Shown one piece after another: positions 21,801 to 33,818 of a stretch of 64,000 bases of DNA; within the stretch, counting starts at the first letter, position 1, and every line of letters begins with the position of its first letter. Where the stretch lies: the NCBI GenBank assembly GCA_964036045.1, contig OZ038381.1:119718843-119782842 (forward strand), in the 5' to 3' direction. The notes under the pieces are model-generated. The model saw nothing but the letters and a program-made list of their open reading frames with translations. It did not search any database and was not told the origin of the DNA. This stretch comes from Eutreptiella sp. 'Long Island Sound 2002' (Eukaryota > Euglenozoa > Euglenophyceae > Eutreptiales > Eutreptiaceae). The translations under genes were made by a program, and so were the position numbers.

Positions 21801-24275
21801 GCACTCAACCGTTAGCCTTAGGACTAACACCATAAAAGTGAATGCATCTCCTACCCAAGCTAGTTAGCTAGCTAGCTGGCTAGAGTAGACGAGTAAGAGT
21901 AAGTAAGTGTTGCAAGCCTCTTCCGCGGCCATATACCATCACTAACCTCTCTCATGGAAGGATGGTCACAAGGACCCAGAAGAGATGAATGCAAAGGGTG
22001 TGGTCAAGTGCGGTCTTTTGATGTTTCACTTGGGTACCCCCGCATTGAGTCTTTTTTCCGTCTCCGCCTACACCCGTCAGCAGCCTCCCTACTGCCTGGT
22101 GCCCAACGAGGCCAGCGGCTTCTTTGCCCCCATGGCAACAGACCCGGACAAAACATGAGCCACTCAGCCTGGAGAATCAAAGGGAAAGGCTTAGACGGTG
22201 AATGTGGCCGATGCAAACGGTCTGTTAATGTTTTTGGCCAAGTTTTTTTTGTGGCCGAAAAACACAACAAAAACTTTCACTATTTTTTTTGTGTCTAGGT
22301 AATTTCTAAGGTATCGACCTTTCTACCTAGGCTAAGCCTAGTTAGACACAATCAAAGCTGATGCAAACAATCACAAACTGCAATATCATACAATGATTCA
22401 ACGTTGGAAGACCAAAGATTCGCGAATCTTCTGACAAAAATTGATGTCAAAACCTGTTTTTCACTCAAAATGCCCAAACGTTTCACCATTGTTCTGTCCT
22501 ATGTGGCTAAAATGTCAGGAAAAGATTGTCTGCACTGTGTAGAGCATGTCCTCAGGGTCTGAAAACATATTTGATGTTCACCCAACTCATCATAGGTTCA
22601 TGGGAATGGAAGTTGGGGGGAGACACATGAATCCCACGTGTAACACATGCTGAAAAACGATCAAATAATAATCAGGAAATCAAGCTTTTTTGCTACCGTC
22701 CCATTTTTCACAGAATTAAATGATTGCATATCTAGAGGCCAGACACCATCATCTTTCTGAAACAGCTTTGATGAACTTTCAACTCACCACAGGCTCCGAG
22801 AAAGGTCTTTTTGTTGTAGCATCATGACCCAAAACTCCGAAAAAATGCTTTCAGGCACCAAATTGACCACCATGGGAAAAATCCAATCATCTTCACTGAA
22901 ATTCAACGTAAACATGTTTTCATAACTCGTTGCCTCAGTATTTGTTAAACCCCTTGATTCAGGTTCAAACGCACCATGGTCTCAGAGAAGTGAACAAAAC
23001 TCCGAAACCATTTTTCATGATTTTTCACCAAGTGGTTTGTGTGGTAACTTGTTGCATTTTTACCATAGCCATTCGTATTTTATGAAAACAAAAACGACTC
23101 AAGGTTGCAAAGCACATACTTCAGTGCTGTTCAGAAAAATAATATCGATCCCCAAACCTTTTTTCTCTGGGAGATATGAAGGAAGCACAAAAGGCACCCT
23201 TGAGGGGTTTTCCAGGTGTGGTTCATGGATGAAGTTGTTGGGGATCGGAAAAATAACAAAAAGAATAAAGCGGAGAAAGCGGAGTAGAAAAGAAAATGTA
23301 TAACTGTCTACTTTCGAAAAATGCTTGATTCAGACCTTTTCAGCGCAGTGGCGCGAAGATATGCGTAAAACACCAAATGTCTCTTTTGGGTGTTTTTGGT
23401 GGTTGGGCAAAACATGATTCGTGGGGCATCTTGAAAAAATCACAGAAAGAAGCTCTTGTCGAGTTAAAACGAGATGTAATTCGCATTTTGAGGCAACCGC
23501 TCTCCAGTTCAGGATGGCACTTGGGTTGACACGATTCAAACCTGTGGCGTCAAGTTATGCGTGAAATGAGGTAGGCCAGTTTCGACATTTTTGGCCTTTT
23601 CGTATCTCAAAGAGATGGAGGAAAGCATAGAGAATTCTCGGCTTCTGGGTTCCAAAGAGGTTCAACTGTGACTGGGGTGGGGACTTATAGTCACCGACCG
23701 TCCATCTTGTCCCTTCCCTTGACATAGGGTCGCTTGTAGGACCGTAAGCAAGGAGAAGCAAAGCTTTGGTATGTCAATTCAACAAGTATGTAAAGAGGAG
23801 TAGACAAGAGCATCACAATCAATGGTCCTAGGCCTCCAAGAGCCTCAAGAGAGCCTGCAGAAGCTCGCTGACAGCGGTCTTTGAAAACGTCGTTGTCCCA
23901 AAATTCGTTGTTGTTGTTGCTGAAGCTCTGGCAAGTCGCCTTGTGTTGTCCAAGTTCACCACATTTTGGAAACTTGTTGTTAACTGAAAATTCTTCTAAA
24001 TCTTCATCAAACTCAATGAAATAAGGGTCTAGGTGTCTTTTCGAAGTCTGCCGCAGCCTCTGGCGTTGTTCATCGTCGCTTCAGGGCGCCTGGAGCTGCG
24101 CCTTCTCCAGTTTTCGAGGTAACTTGAAGGCTTTTTGACCATAGGAAGAACTATACCTTCAAGTCTTCAAAGCTTCTTCACCTTTTTGTTAAATTCCAGC
24201 AAGGAACTCATTTTACTTCAACACCGTACGCTGGCACAGTCGTCGTCGTCCTGCTCGAACTCTCATTACTGGACT
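18824..24275 (-). other. Interior of the CAAGC element, no recognisable genes
   Basis: These 5.45 kb are AT-rich, and no ORF on either strand exceeds about 115 codons. The purine tract lies at 18824-18832 (read on minus). I find no protease, RT, integrase or zinc-knuckle motif. A plus-strand ORF at 21954-22298 has CKGCG and GECGRCK, a hint of a zinc ribbon, but it is short and unsupported. Next to the right LTR the expected primer-binding TGG is absent; the minus strand reads GTCCAGTAATGAGAG there. Confidence 0.5.
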
Positions 24276-24954
24276 GTTATAATATTGCTTGGACCTGGGT
24301 ACTTTGGGTGCATATCAAACCCTTTTTCCATGTCTTGCACTTCAAAATCAGATTTGTTTGGATATTCTCCGTTGCAATTGATCTTATTGGCATAGAAAAA
24401 GCACAGGCAACAGGAAGAAGACGAAGTCATGAACGAACATTGAGCTGGATTAACTTGCTAGTCCAGTAATACGGGGTCACATGCCTAAACAACAAGAAAA
24501 TGTATGTAACATTAAATTCTCATTAAACAGGCAATGAAACCTATATCTTATCAACTTTCTGAGTAGTGTATTGAGTCACAGGCCCTGTCAATGGTACGTA
24601 AATGACTGTCGGCGACAGAAGACAGCGACAGTCGCGACAGGCCATCTGAAGCTTCTAAATAGCTTCAAAATAGCTTCTACTGCATTAGAATCTCCCACAA
24701 TGTAATGAAATATGATTCAATCACATTATAAGCATATGGAATGTGATTATTCATGTATGTCTACTAATGTATCCTAGATCTCTGCTCTCTGTAGTGTACC
24801 TAAGAGCAGCAGACTCTGGCAGTAAGCTATAGGCTTAGAATATAAGCCACATATGAGCGAATATCCTAGCGTTCTAGGATCTTGAAGCTCTGAGAGGTCT
24901 AGTAGAGATCCTGCAGAAAGCTTCTGAGAGGTTCAAATGCCCCAACTTATTACA
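24276..24954 (-). repeat. 5' LTR of the CAAGC element
   Basis: It is 679 bases, the partner of the 18150-18823 repeat. It ends TTATTACA at 24954 and is followed directly by CAAGC (24955-24959). Confidence 0.85.
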
Positions 24955-26673
24955 CAAGCCGCCACTTACCATTGGCCTTCGGCACAGGGAACGCCTCTGG
25001 ACACCCAATCAGAATTTTTATCCGCCCCCAGAGGCCGCAGAAATCCTTAATTCTCGAACTCTTTAACTTTTGATATATAATTTGTTCACATACGCCTACC
25101 GTGCGGATAGCTTTACAGCTATGTCCCACCGCACCCTGGATCAGCTCAAGGTTCACTCGGGCATACGGCCCTCGGTTCACATTATTGACCTCTTCAAAGG
25201 TCTTTCGCGTGAACACAGATTTTTTAAACTCGACAAGGATTGCATCACGCAAATCCTCACACTCAGGAAACTCATCAGCCTGAACCACTGAAACAGACGC
25301 TAAGAGAAATGTTGTCATTACATACACACATACCCCTTTTCCTAAATCCATCATCCTCAACCGATCCCGTGTCATGATCGCGTCACAGAGCCTCAGGGGG
25401 TGTATAAAACAAATCTGAATTGACAATGCAATACAACTGATCAGCCTCAGTCAACGGCCTGGAAGTTCCAAAATTTGTTCGCATTGTCCAACCCCCACGC
25501 CATCTCTCATGACGAGGCAATGCTGAATCACTCAGAGTAAACAGACCACAGGGCTCTGTGACCTGTACATGTGCTGCGGGCCTCCTATAATGAGGCTTGG
25601 GATTCGAAACATCTTTGGGCAAAGGGTCCCAATCATCGGAGCGATCACCCCGCGAGTGACCTTGTGGATTTTCATTCTGGGACTGCGGTTGTCCCACAGC
25701 GTCAGTGTGCATGATTCCGTACGTGCAGCATATTTGGCGTATGTGCCCGTCAGAATCAACGAAAACCGGGTGATATTTGGGCACTTCCACCCAATCCACA
25801 GCTATTTCTCCAATCAACCATCAAGGCTGTGATTTAACCACAGGCACCAGTGCAATGCCCTTACAAGCATCGAAACCATCATAAGGGCTGCCTGTGGCCA
25901 CTGTGATGGAGAAGGGTGCAATCATAATATTTTCTCATTCCATGATTGATTTCAAGCATCTGCTCTGGAACACCATCCACGTCCAAAAAACTGCAAACCA
26001 CGCTTGGCATATACTTTTACACTGATGGGCTGTCCTGTCTGAAGCATCCAAGCACTTACCTTTTTGATGACAGATGATAGAACTGGGTATTGACCCCTTC
26101 GTATCGACTTCTTGGTTCTGACGATGGCCTGACGACGGGCAACATCAAAGAGAGAAGACAAGCGAAAAGGGGAAAGGTGGGGTCAATGGCCCTGTCTGTA
26201 GTCAGTAGATTCAGAGCCGTAAGGCCATCATCAAAATGCTTCACATCACTGAGGGGTAATGCTTGTTGCTTCAGCACTGAAGACTGTCGATAATCAATGG
26301 ATCTCGGATACAGAATCGTCTTGTCCCCTCTATTGAGGCGTTGAAGAGCTTCCCTCTCCGAGACGTCTTTATGGGCCACGGCGTCGATATCCTCAGGCTG
26401 CAAACGAGGCCTACGTTGCTCCACCTTCATAGTGTAGCCGCGTGTGTGAGGGGTGTTGTTGAGTTGCAACATCCATTCCTGTAGATTCGGGTCCTTGCAA
26501 TCAACTATCTGGCCCGGCCCCGAATAGGAAACAATCTCAGGAACTGTAGTGCAACGCTGAGCGCTATATCTCCTGAGTTCATTTTCTAAAGGGGCACAAC
26601 CCGGCGAACGGTCAAGGCCACCAAAATCCACCACAGAACTGCCCTGGCTATTCTTTGCCTCTTTTTTAAACAC
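24955..26673 (-). pseudogene. G1 gypsy: pre-RT polyprotein region and start of RT
   Basis: Reading right to left, a frame from 26673 (FKKEAKNSQGSSVVDFG) runs to 26056 with EWMLQLNNTPHTRGYT. After breaks, the 25817-25383 frame gives VFVDSDGHIRQICC. A final frame from 25426 ends FPVPKANGKWRLV at 24961, the first RT block. I could not find a D-T/S-G protease signature; it may lie in the damaged 25850-26050 stretch. The CAAGC element interrupts right after WRLV. Several stops make it non-functional. Confidence 0.65.
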
Positions 26674-28683
26674 CTTCCCCTTGATTCACGGTAGCTTGCT
26701 TAGGAGCTGCTCCCGGGTCACGTGGGGGCGAGTCTTGTTACTCAAAGGCAACAACCGTTGCCATCGAGCATGGCAATCCTTTGATTCCATGAGGATCAGT
26801 TGCCGCTTCACCACCCTGGGGGTCAGGGCTCGCCATCTTTCATCAGCCCTTGAGGGGTCCTACTCGTGGAAGCGTTGTTCCAAAAAATGCCACGATTGTT
26901 TGAGTGTGGGGGACGTTCGTGTGTGTTGAGAGGCCTCCGCAACTCGTGTTGTGATGATCCCTTTTAGCCAGGGGGCAACATACTCAAAATCATGCGCGCC
27001 TCGTTGGCTTTTCGGTATGTGGGATCACCCCCTGCGAACCATTGTTGAAGCTTCTCCACCTACTCGTCGTAGTTCTCTACTTGCCCATTAAAATGCGGTT
27101 TAGGCATATCACTCTCCTCCACCGCTTTGGTGTAACTATTTTGCAGAATAGGCATTTGTTACGGGTGGTCAGCGGGGGGACACATGGTTGGGGATGCACG
27201 TGCATTTGCACTGGGTGCAACTTTCACGGGAGAAACTGTACACGTGTCCGTAGGATGAGATGGCGTGGTAGAAGGTTTCCCTGGGGAAGTGAAAACATTT
27301 CTCGTAAGGGGAATGATGTTCTCCAACGAAGTGGAGTTCTCCTCCGCACCCTTCCACGGGGCCGTATCCTTCGAGAGGTTCTCTTTGCCCTTAGGCGCCG
27401 CCCTCCACTCGGGGATAGCAGGTTCCTTCTGCTTGTCGGCGGTTCCCCTCCACAAAGTAGGTTCCTGGTGATGGAGGTGTTCGTGGTGTTCCTCCCCCCC
27501 TCTCGGCTTCCCCGAATCCGAACAAGCGTTCGGATGGTAGATGCAATCGAGGGATGGGTGGACGGAGAAAGGAAGAACACGACCACCACAGGATGAACCA
27601 GATGGCGCGCCCATGGGCGCCGTAGGCGCCGCTGGCTCAGGATCAGGAACGGCTGGAGGCGCCAACGTTGGGGGCGGGACCACCGTATGGGGTTCTGCAG
27701 GCCTGGCATACCAGTGGTCCCATGCAGTGAATCTAGATGCAACGGCGGCATAACGCGTAGCCAGCATTTCCACTGCGCTAAAGCATTTGGCCGTTTTGCT
27801 GTTGGACATTCTAAGATGATGATACCCACTGGCGGCAACCGCCTCAGAATCCTGCTGGTAGCCCTGAACCACCGTGTCAAACTTAGCCAATGTAGACAAG
27901 AGAATGGGTCATCCGGTCCCCGTAGGACTGACTGATGCCAGCGGTAGAGGCTACTGCCTGACAAAGCTCATGCTGGGATCGCTGCAGCTCTAGATTTTGA
28001 GCTCGCAAGTCCTGCGCCTGAGCCATGAGAGATTGGATGCACGTTTCACAGTGCACCACACACCTGGACAACCTTAGGTGAGCTTTAGTTCAGCCTCCCA
28101 CGGTGTTTGAGCGGGGCCCCCAGATTGTGGAAACGCGGGACCCCCACCCCTACGAGGAGGAGATGACCCACCACCGCCTTCGCCAGCAGCCCGCCCGGCC
28201 ACGGAGGGACCAGAGGGCCCCCCCGCAGCGCAAAACGGGCGTGTGGGGTGCGCAGCAACAGGCGCAGGCGCCCCCCCACTAGAGGAATGTCCCCCCCGCG
28301 AACCCCCACCGCGGGATGGCCGAACCAAGTACGGGATGCCGTCCACGTGCTCGACTTAAGCCCCCCGGCGCGGGCCGGGTGACGGCGGAGGGGAAACAGG
28401 ACCAACAGTATTTGGCTGCTGTGGTGGCGGTGGAGATTCGCCACCGCAATATATTGCGGTGACTCATGAACCTCCATTGGTGATTTAATTGGCGGATGGG
28501 AAGGAAAAACTGGCACCAAACCCGTTGCAATCTCTGGATCCCCTGCCAAATTGGGCAGTACCCGTGGTTTGGGGTCCTCCATGGGAGATGTAGTTGAGGG
28601 GGGAGAGACCAAGTTGATTGGGAGGGTTGCTGATCCTCCCTCCAACGGATTCCGTCCCCCCCAGCACAGATTGTTAACCTTCG
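26674..28683 (-). pseudogene. G1 gag, capsid-like part (left copy of duplicated segment)
   Basis: Minus-strand reading shows HFNGQVENYDEWVEKLQQW at about 27090 and continues YRKANEARM, TLKQSWHFLEQRFHE and KDCHARWQRLLPL, a capsid-type gag signature. Upstream are a coiled-coil block (AQDLRAQNLELQRSQHEL near 28000) and a Gly/Pro/Ser-rich N-terminal part. This copy keeps the frame across LVSPPSTTSPMED (about 28600), where the right copy is shifted. Gag would form the particle coat. Frame changes remain in the middle, so it is decayed. Confidence 0.65.
26905..28683. repeat. Left 1.78-kb direct repeat flanking LINE-B
   Basis: It starts TGTGGGGGACGTTCG and ends GTTAACCTTCG, 1779 bases, and matches 32041-33818 at about 97% by eye. 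It is a piece of G1 gag. It abuts LINE-B exactly on the left; the copy on the right abuts LINE-B's 3' end. Outer ends of the pair are continuous with the rest of G1, as expected for a target duplication. Confidence 0.85.
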
Positions 28684-28689
28684 ACCCTC

Positions 28690-30726
28690 ATGTACAATCT
28701 GCACTACACCCTCTCCACCACCCACTACCACGCACCCACTGACCACTGGGTGGTACACGGCACCGACTCCCTCCTCCCCGCCGACTACGCCCCCCCCCCC
28801 CCACACAACCCAGGCCCCGACACGTACGCATGGGGGGACGACCCGGACGACCCCCACATCTGGGGCACGTGGGAACGCAAATACCTGGACACGCTGCTCT
28901 CCATCCGCAGCAGCTACCAGGGCCTTGGTAGGGCGATGTATTGCCTCGCCAAGTGGACCCAACGGACCTGGGGGATCACCACGGACCGATGGGTGTGGGT
29001 GGTCACGCTGCGCCCCCAGCAGAGGAAAGCCCCCCCAAATCGCAGGGGACCCACCCCCCGGAGCCCCACCACCCTACAACTCTGCCCATACATGGTGGCA
29101 GCCCGCCCCATGACGCTGCTGTGGCCGGGCCCAGACACCCCCACCGAAAACTACCCCCACCTCACAGAGGAGGACATGCCCGGCATCCAGCGATGCTTCT
29201 TCCAGACCCTCGACTACCTCCAGCAAACACACCCGCACGTCCTGGAGCAGATATGGCCACCCCCCGGGTAACCCACGTGCCGGCGCAGCCGAGACAACGC
29301 CGCCACACCAGCACCAGCACGCACGGATCACCAGGGAAAACGCGCGCACACGCCCGGTGCCCGAACCTGCACCCTCGTTCTCGCTACTTACGGGACCCAG
29401 CATCATACGCCCGCCCCCGAAGCCCAGGACCCTCCGCCGTCTCGCACAGCCCTCTCCTCCGCCTCCGACTCCACAACCTCCACCACCACGACCACCTCAT
29501 CCACCACCACCACCACGTCCTCATCCAGCACTCCACCCCCCAGGCCGCGGGGGACACCTCCCAAACGGGCCCCCAAACCCGCCCCCACCGCGAGCAACCC
29601 CACCGCTGCCAAGGCCCACGCCCCGACAAAGCCCACACCCACGACCCAGCCGAAACCCAAGACCGCCGCGAAACAGCCACCCAAACCAGTCAGCGCGCCA
29701 CGACCGCAACCCGCAGCCAAGCCCAAACCCAAGTCCAAACCCGGCGCCACAACGGCAGCGCGAGCCCGACCCCCGAGGACGTCCTCTATGACATTCGGCC
29801 CCAGCCGTCCCAGGCCCGGAAGCAGCAGCGCCTAGCACGGCGCCCCCCCACCGTCACCGACGCCGCCGCCACCACCTTCACAGCGGAGCGCGCCGCGGCC
29901 GAAGCAAGACGCACCTCGTCCCACCACCTCTCAAAGACCGCACCCCAGGCCCACGGACCGCCCCCGACCAGGCCAGAACGACGCCAGGGTCCGCCAGCTG
30001 CGCCCTCGCCCCCCTACCAACCCTCGATGACAGCCCACATGCAGCGCATGCCCCACTACTGCCGCCACCGTGAGTCCCCACCCAACCCCGAGGCAGAGAC
30101 CGTGCGCGCACACCAGCGGGTCCACATCCGCGCGCGCCCCCACTCCCCGCGCACCCCCACCGAACAGGACTACAAGGAATCCCCCAGGCCCGCCACCGCC
30201 ACCGGTTCCCACGACCCTGTCACACCCACCAACGCCCACTCCTCCGCCCAAGACCGCAGGCCCGCCCAGGGACAGTGGTGGCAGCGCTGGACCCACACGC
30301 AGCTCTGGGAGCTGCGAAAGTGGGCCCGGGGAGAGCCCTCCCTCGAGGGCCTGGTCCATCGGCCCCGCAAGGGGTCGGTGGAGAACTGCCGCCTCCGGCC
30401 GGCGGGGGGGGTGGATGCCGCAGGCCGCATGGGAAGCCATGCTGGCCGATGCGCTCCGACCCCTGGGAGTCCAGCCCCGCAACCTCCCCGCGCCCCAGGA
30501 CCACCCGTATGTCCTTAAGCGCCTGCGGGAGACCCTCCAGGAGACACAGCGAGACGGCATCCGCCTGTGGGACATCACCCAAAGCCCAGCCCCGCACAAA
30601 CACACACCCTCACCACCCCAGAAGCGTCGGCGCACCGACACTGGCGGCACCCACAGCACCTCAGGAGCCCTGCGCACCACACACCACGACGCGCCTGACC
30701 CCCCGGCCAGCGGCGCCGCCACCTAA
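28690..30726 (+). pseudogene. LINE-B ORF with Ser/Thr- and Lys/Pro-rich linker
   Basis: Residues 1-193 (28690-29271) form a compact domain with YAWGDDPDD, HIWGTWERKYLDTLLS and MYCLAKWTQRTWG, stopping at a TAA at 29269. The same frame continues through a Ser/Thr linker and an Ala/Lys/Pro-rich stretch like a histone-H1 tail to a stop near 29837. Another frame covers about 29840-30400, and a third 30400-30726 ends with W-E-A-M-L-A-D-A-L and LKRLRETLQETQRDG. At least two frameshifts are needed. Function unknown; the basic linker suggests nucleic-acid binding, as in a LINE ORF1. Confidence 0.45.
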
Positions 30727-32040
30727 CCCCGTTACCCAGCAAACCACCACCACGGGGGGCCACACCAGGCCCCGCCAAGAAGTCACCAAACGAACGGAAC
30801 GCCGAAGGACGCCAACGCACACAACAACGGGCACCACTACGCCCAAAGGCGCTGAACCAAGGCCCGCTACCGTCGCAACCGCCTAACCGAGCCAAAACCC
30901 AAACACAAATCAAACCCGAGCCACACCCCGAAACCGCTAACCCTTGACTCCTAACCAGGCCCGTCGAGGGAACAACGTAACCACAGCCCACACCCACAGC
31001 CGACACAGCCGCCTAACCAGCCAGCTCCAGAAGCAAAGAGACACCTCACCAAACCCACCCTGACCCAAGCCCGTGTACATCAGGACCCGCGAGCCGCACC
31101 CCTGGGACGCGACCGCCGCCACAGCACCGACGACACGCGCCAGAGGACACAACACTATTGCACCGCCGCACCAGCTGCCCATGCCTGTGCCTGCAGTGTA
31201 CGCGCGCCCCTTTTTTTCTTTTTCTTAAAAAAAAAAAAGAAAGAAAATTAGGGGGGGAGGAAGAGGGACATTACCACCCAAGGCACACGCGCACCGCACA
31301 CAGCGCGCACACCGCCGAACGGGAGCCAGGTGGCCCAGGACACCGCACACGCAACACAACACACCGAGCGAGCACACCGATGAACAGGAGCCAAGTGGCC
31401 ATGGACACCGCAGACGCAACACAGCAAACCGCTCGGGCACACCGGTGAACAGGAGCCAAGCAGCCCAGGACACTGCACACACGTAGGGCGGCCGAGGGAC
31501 AGGAGAGAACCAATACCCCATGGGTCGGACGCACTGGGGCGACCGAGCCGACCCACCGGGCCAGTGGCAGGAGCGGTACTCGGAGGCCACTGGTCCGAGC
31601 CCGGCCAGGCTGCATCGGGGACCGTGGCAAACGTCACCCGGAGCCATGGAAGCAACCGGTACACAGTCCAGGAGGGGGTCACCTGCCAAGCAGAGTGGCT
31701 CTGCAACTCAAACCACAAGGGTGAGGCGGTCGTACCGTAGACTAGCGGGAGAAATACCCCTTGTGGTGAGAGATACTCCACACGGCTGGGCAGCCTCCAG
31801 AGCTGCCGCCCAAAGGAGGGGGCATGTGGCCCTACCCATGGACACATTTGGGGACACCCTCCCACCCGGGACACATGGACCGGGTGGCCGCGACAATGCC
31901 TTCCCAAACACATGCGGGAGCGGCTCAAGAGGCACCTGACATAGGGCAATGGGAGGGACAGGACGTCCCCGTAATAAGACCTTCTTCCTGCAATGTCAAA
32001 GGAGGCATCCCGAGCTCCCGAAGATACCTGCCTACCTACC
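30727..32040 (+). other. LINE-B 3' UTR with 64-base tandem repeats
   Basis: No gene seen. Three diverged copies of a roughly 64-base unit (core GAGCCAAGTGGCCCAGGACAC) lie at about 31320-31490. At 31209-31252 a T-rich then A12-rich tract occurs; being internal it is not the poly(A) tail. The element ends at 32040 with short CCTA repeats. Confidence 0.5.
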
Positions 32041-33818
32041 TGTGGGGGACGTTCGTTTGTGTTGAGAGGCCTCCGCAACTCGTGTTGTGATGATCCCTTT
32101 TAGCCAGGGGGCAAAGTACTCAAAATCATGGACGCCTCGTTGGCTTTTCGGTATGTGGGATCACCCCCCCCGAACCATTGTTGAAGCTTCTCCACCTACT
32201 CGTCGTAGTTCTCTACTTGCCCATTAAAATGCGGTTTAGGCATATCACTCTCCTCCACCGCTTTGGTGTAACTATTTTGCAGAATAGGCATTTGTTACGG
32301 GTGGTCAGCGGGGGGACCAATGGTTGGGGATGCACGTGCATTTGCACTGGGTGCAACTTTCACGGGAGAAACTGTACACGTGTCCGTAGGATGAGATGGC
32401 GTGTACGAAGGTTTCCCGGGGGAAGTGAAAACATTTCTCGGAAGGGGATTGATGTTCTCCAACGAAGAGGAGTTCTCCTCCGCACCCTTCCATGGGGCCG
32501 TATCCTTCGAGAGGTTCTCTTTGCCCTTAGGCGCCGCCCCCCACTCGGGGATAGCAGGTTCCTTCTGCTTTTCGGCGGTTCCCCTCCACAAAGTAAGTTC
32601 CTGGTGAAGGAGGTGTTTGTGGTGTTCCTCCCCCCCTCTCGGCTACCCCGGATCCGAACAAGCGTTCGGATGGTAGATGCAATCGAGGGATGGGTGGACG
32701 GAGAAAGGAAGAACACGACCACCACCGGATGAACAAGATGGCGCGCCCATGGGCGCCGTAGGCGCCGCTGGCTCAGGATCAGGAACGGCTGGAGGCGCCA
32801 ACGTTGGGGGCGGGACCACCGTATGGGGTTCTGCAGGCCTGGCGTACCAGTGGTCCCACGCAGCGATCCTAGATGCAACGGCGGCATGACGCGTAGCCAG
32901 CATTTCCACTGCGCTAAAGCATTTGGCCGTTTTGCTGTTGGACATTTTAAGATGATGAGACCCACTGGCCGCAACCGCCTCAGAATCCTGCTGGTAGCCC
33001 TGAACCACCGTGTCAAACTTAGCCAATGTAGACAAGAGAATGGGTCATCCGGTCCCCGTAGGACTGACTGATGCCAGCGGTAGAGGCTACTGCCTGACAA
33101 AGCTCATGCTGGGATCGCTGCAGCTCTAGATTTTGAGCTCGCAAGTCCTGCGCCTGAGCCATGAGAGATTGGATGCACGTTTGACAGTGCACCACACACC
33201 TGGACAACCTTAGGTGTGCTTTAGTTCAGCCTCCCACGGTGTTTGAGCGGGGTCCCCAGATTGTGGAAACGAGAGACCCCCACCCCTACGAGGAGGAGAT
33301 GACCCACCACCGCCTCCGCCAGCAGCCCCTCTGGCCACGGAGGGACCAGAGGGCCCCCCCGCAGGGCAAAACGGGCGTGTGGGGTGCGCAGCAACAGGCG
33401 CAGGCGCCCCCCCACTAGAGGAATGTCCCCCCCGGGAACCCCCACCGCGGGATGGCCGAACCAAGTACGGGATGCCGTCCACGTGCTCGACTTAAGCCCC
33501 CCGGCGCGGGCCGGGTGATGGCGGAGGGGAAACAGGACCAACAGTATTTGGCTGCTGTGGTGGCGGTGGAGATTCGCCACCACAATATATTGCGCTGACT
33601 CATGAACCACCATAGGTGATTGAATTGGCGGATGGGAAGGAAAAACTGGCACCAAACCCGTTGCAATCTCTGGATCCCCCGCCAAATTGGGCAGTACCCG
33701 TGGTTGGGGTCCTCCATGGGAGTTGTAGTTCAGGGGGGAGAGACCAAGTTGATTGGGAGGGTTGCTGAACCTCCCTCCAACGGATTCCCTCCCCCCCAGC
33801 ACAGATTGTTAACCTTCG
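32041..33818. repeat. Right 1.78-kb direct repeat flanking LINE-B
   Basis: It is 1778 bases, starts TGTGGGGGACGTTCG directly after LINE-B and ends AACCTTCG. It carries a second copy of the G1 gag middle. It is one base shorter than the left copy, with a frame change near 33725. Confidence 0.85.

Larger units (their letters stand above)
18150..24954 (-). mobile_element. Coding-poor LTR element inserted in the G1 RT (TSD CAAGC)
   Basis: Two repeats that begin TGTTATAAT and end TTATTACA bound the element at 18150-18823 and 24276-24954. It is flanked by CAAGC at 18145-18149 and 24955-24959, a perfect 5-base target duplication. Removing the element and one CAAGC rejoins G1 coding: KWRLV on the right continues into VIDYRHLN on the left. 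A purine tract (AGGAGGGGG on the minus strand) directly upstream of the left repeat sets the orientation as minus. The interior has no recognisable gag or pol, so it is either a non-autonomous large element or deeply decayed. Confidence 0.85.
28684..32040 (+). mobile_element. LINE-B: 5'-truncated GC-rich LINE inserted in G1 gag
   Basis: A 3.36-kb C/A-rich plus-strand insert lies precisely between two copies of the same G1 gag segment. It encodes a protein with the same C-terminal layout as the LINE-A downstream ORF and then about 1.15 kb without genes, and it ends in CCTGCCTACCTACC. No RT, endonuclease or RNase H is present, consistent with 5' truncation during target-primed insertion. Its composition (C-rich sense strand) is opposite to LINE-A, so the relationship is a domain similarity and not a close copy. 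Confidence 0.65.

Noticed and set aside
18824-24275. Ty1/copia identity for the CAAGC element
   Set aside because: The ends resemble some copia LTRs, but no integrase or RT motif in copia order could be found, so the superfamily is left open.
29357-29791. Pro-rich 144-codon ORF in LINE-B
   Set aside because: It is almost pure Pro/Arg/His. A neighbouring frame gives an Ala/Lys/Pro linker continuous with the upstream folded domain, which is more protein-like.
31209-31252. T/A homopolymer tract as a poly(A) tail ending LINE-B
   Set aside because: GC-rich element sequence with tandem repeats continues for about 790 bases beyond it, up to the exact repeat boundary at 32041.
26905-33818. The 1.78-kb repeats as LTRs of a retrotransposon
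   Set aside because: They contain internal gag coding of G1 and are continuous with G1 on their outer sides. They lack TG...CA ends, a flanking short duplication, a primer site and a purine tract.
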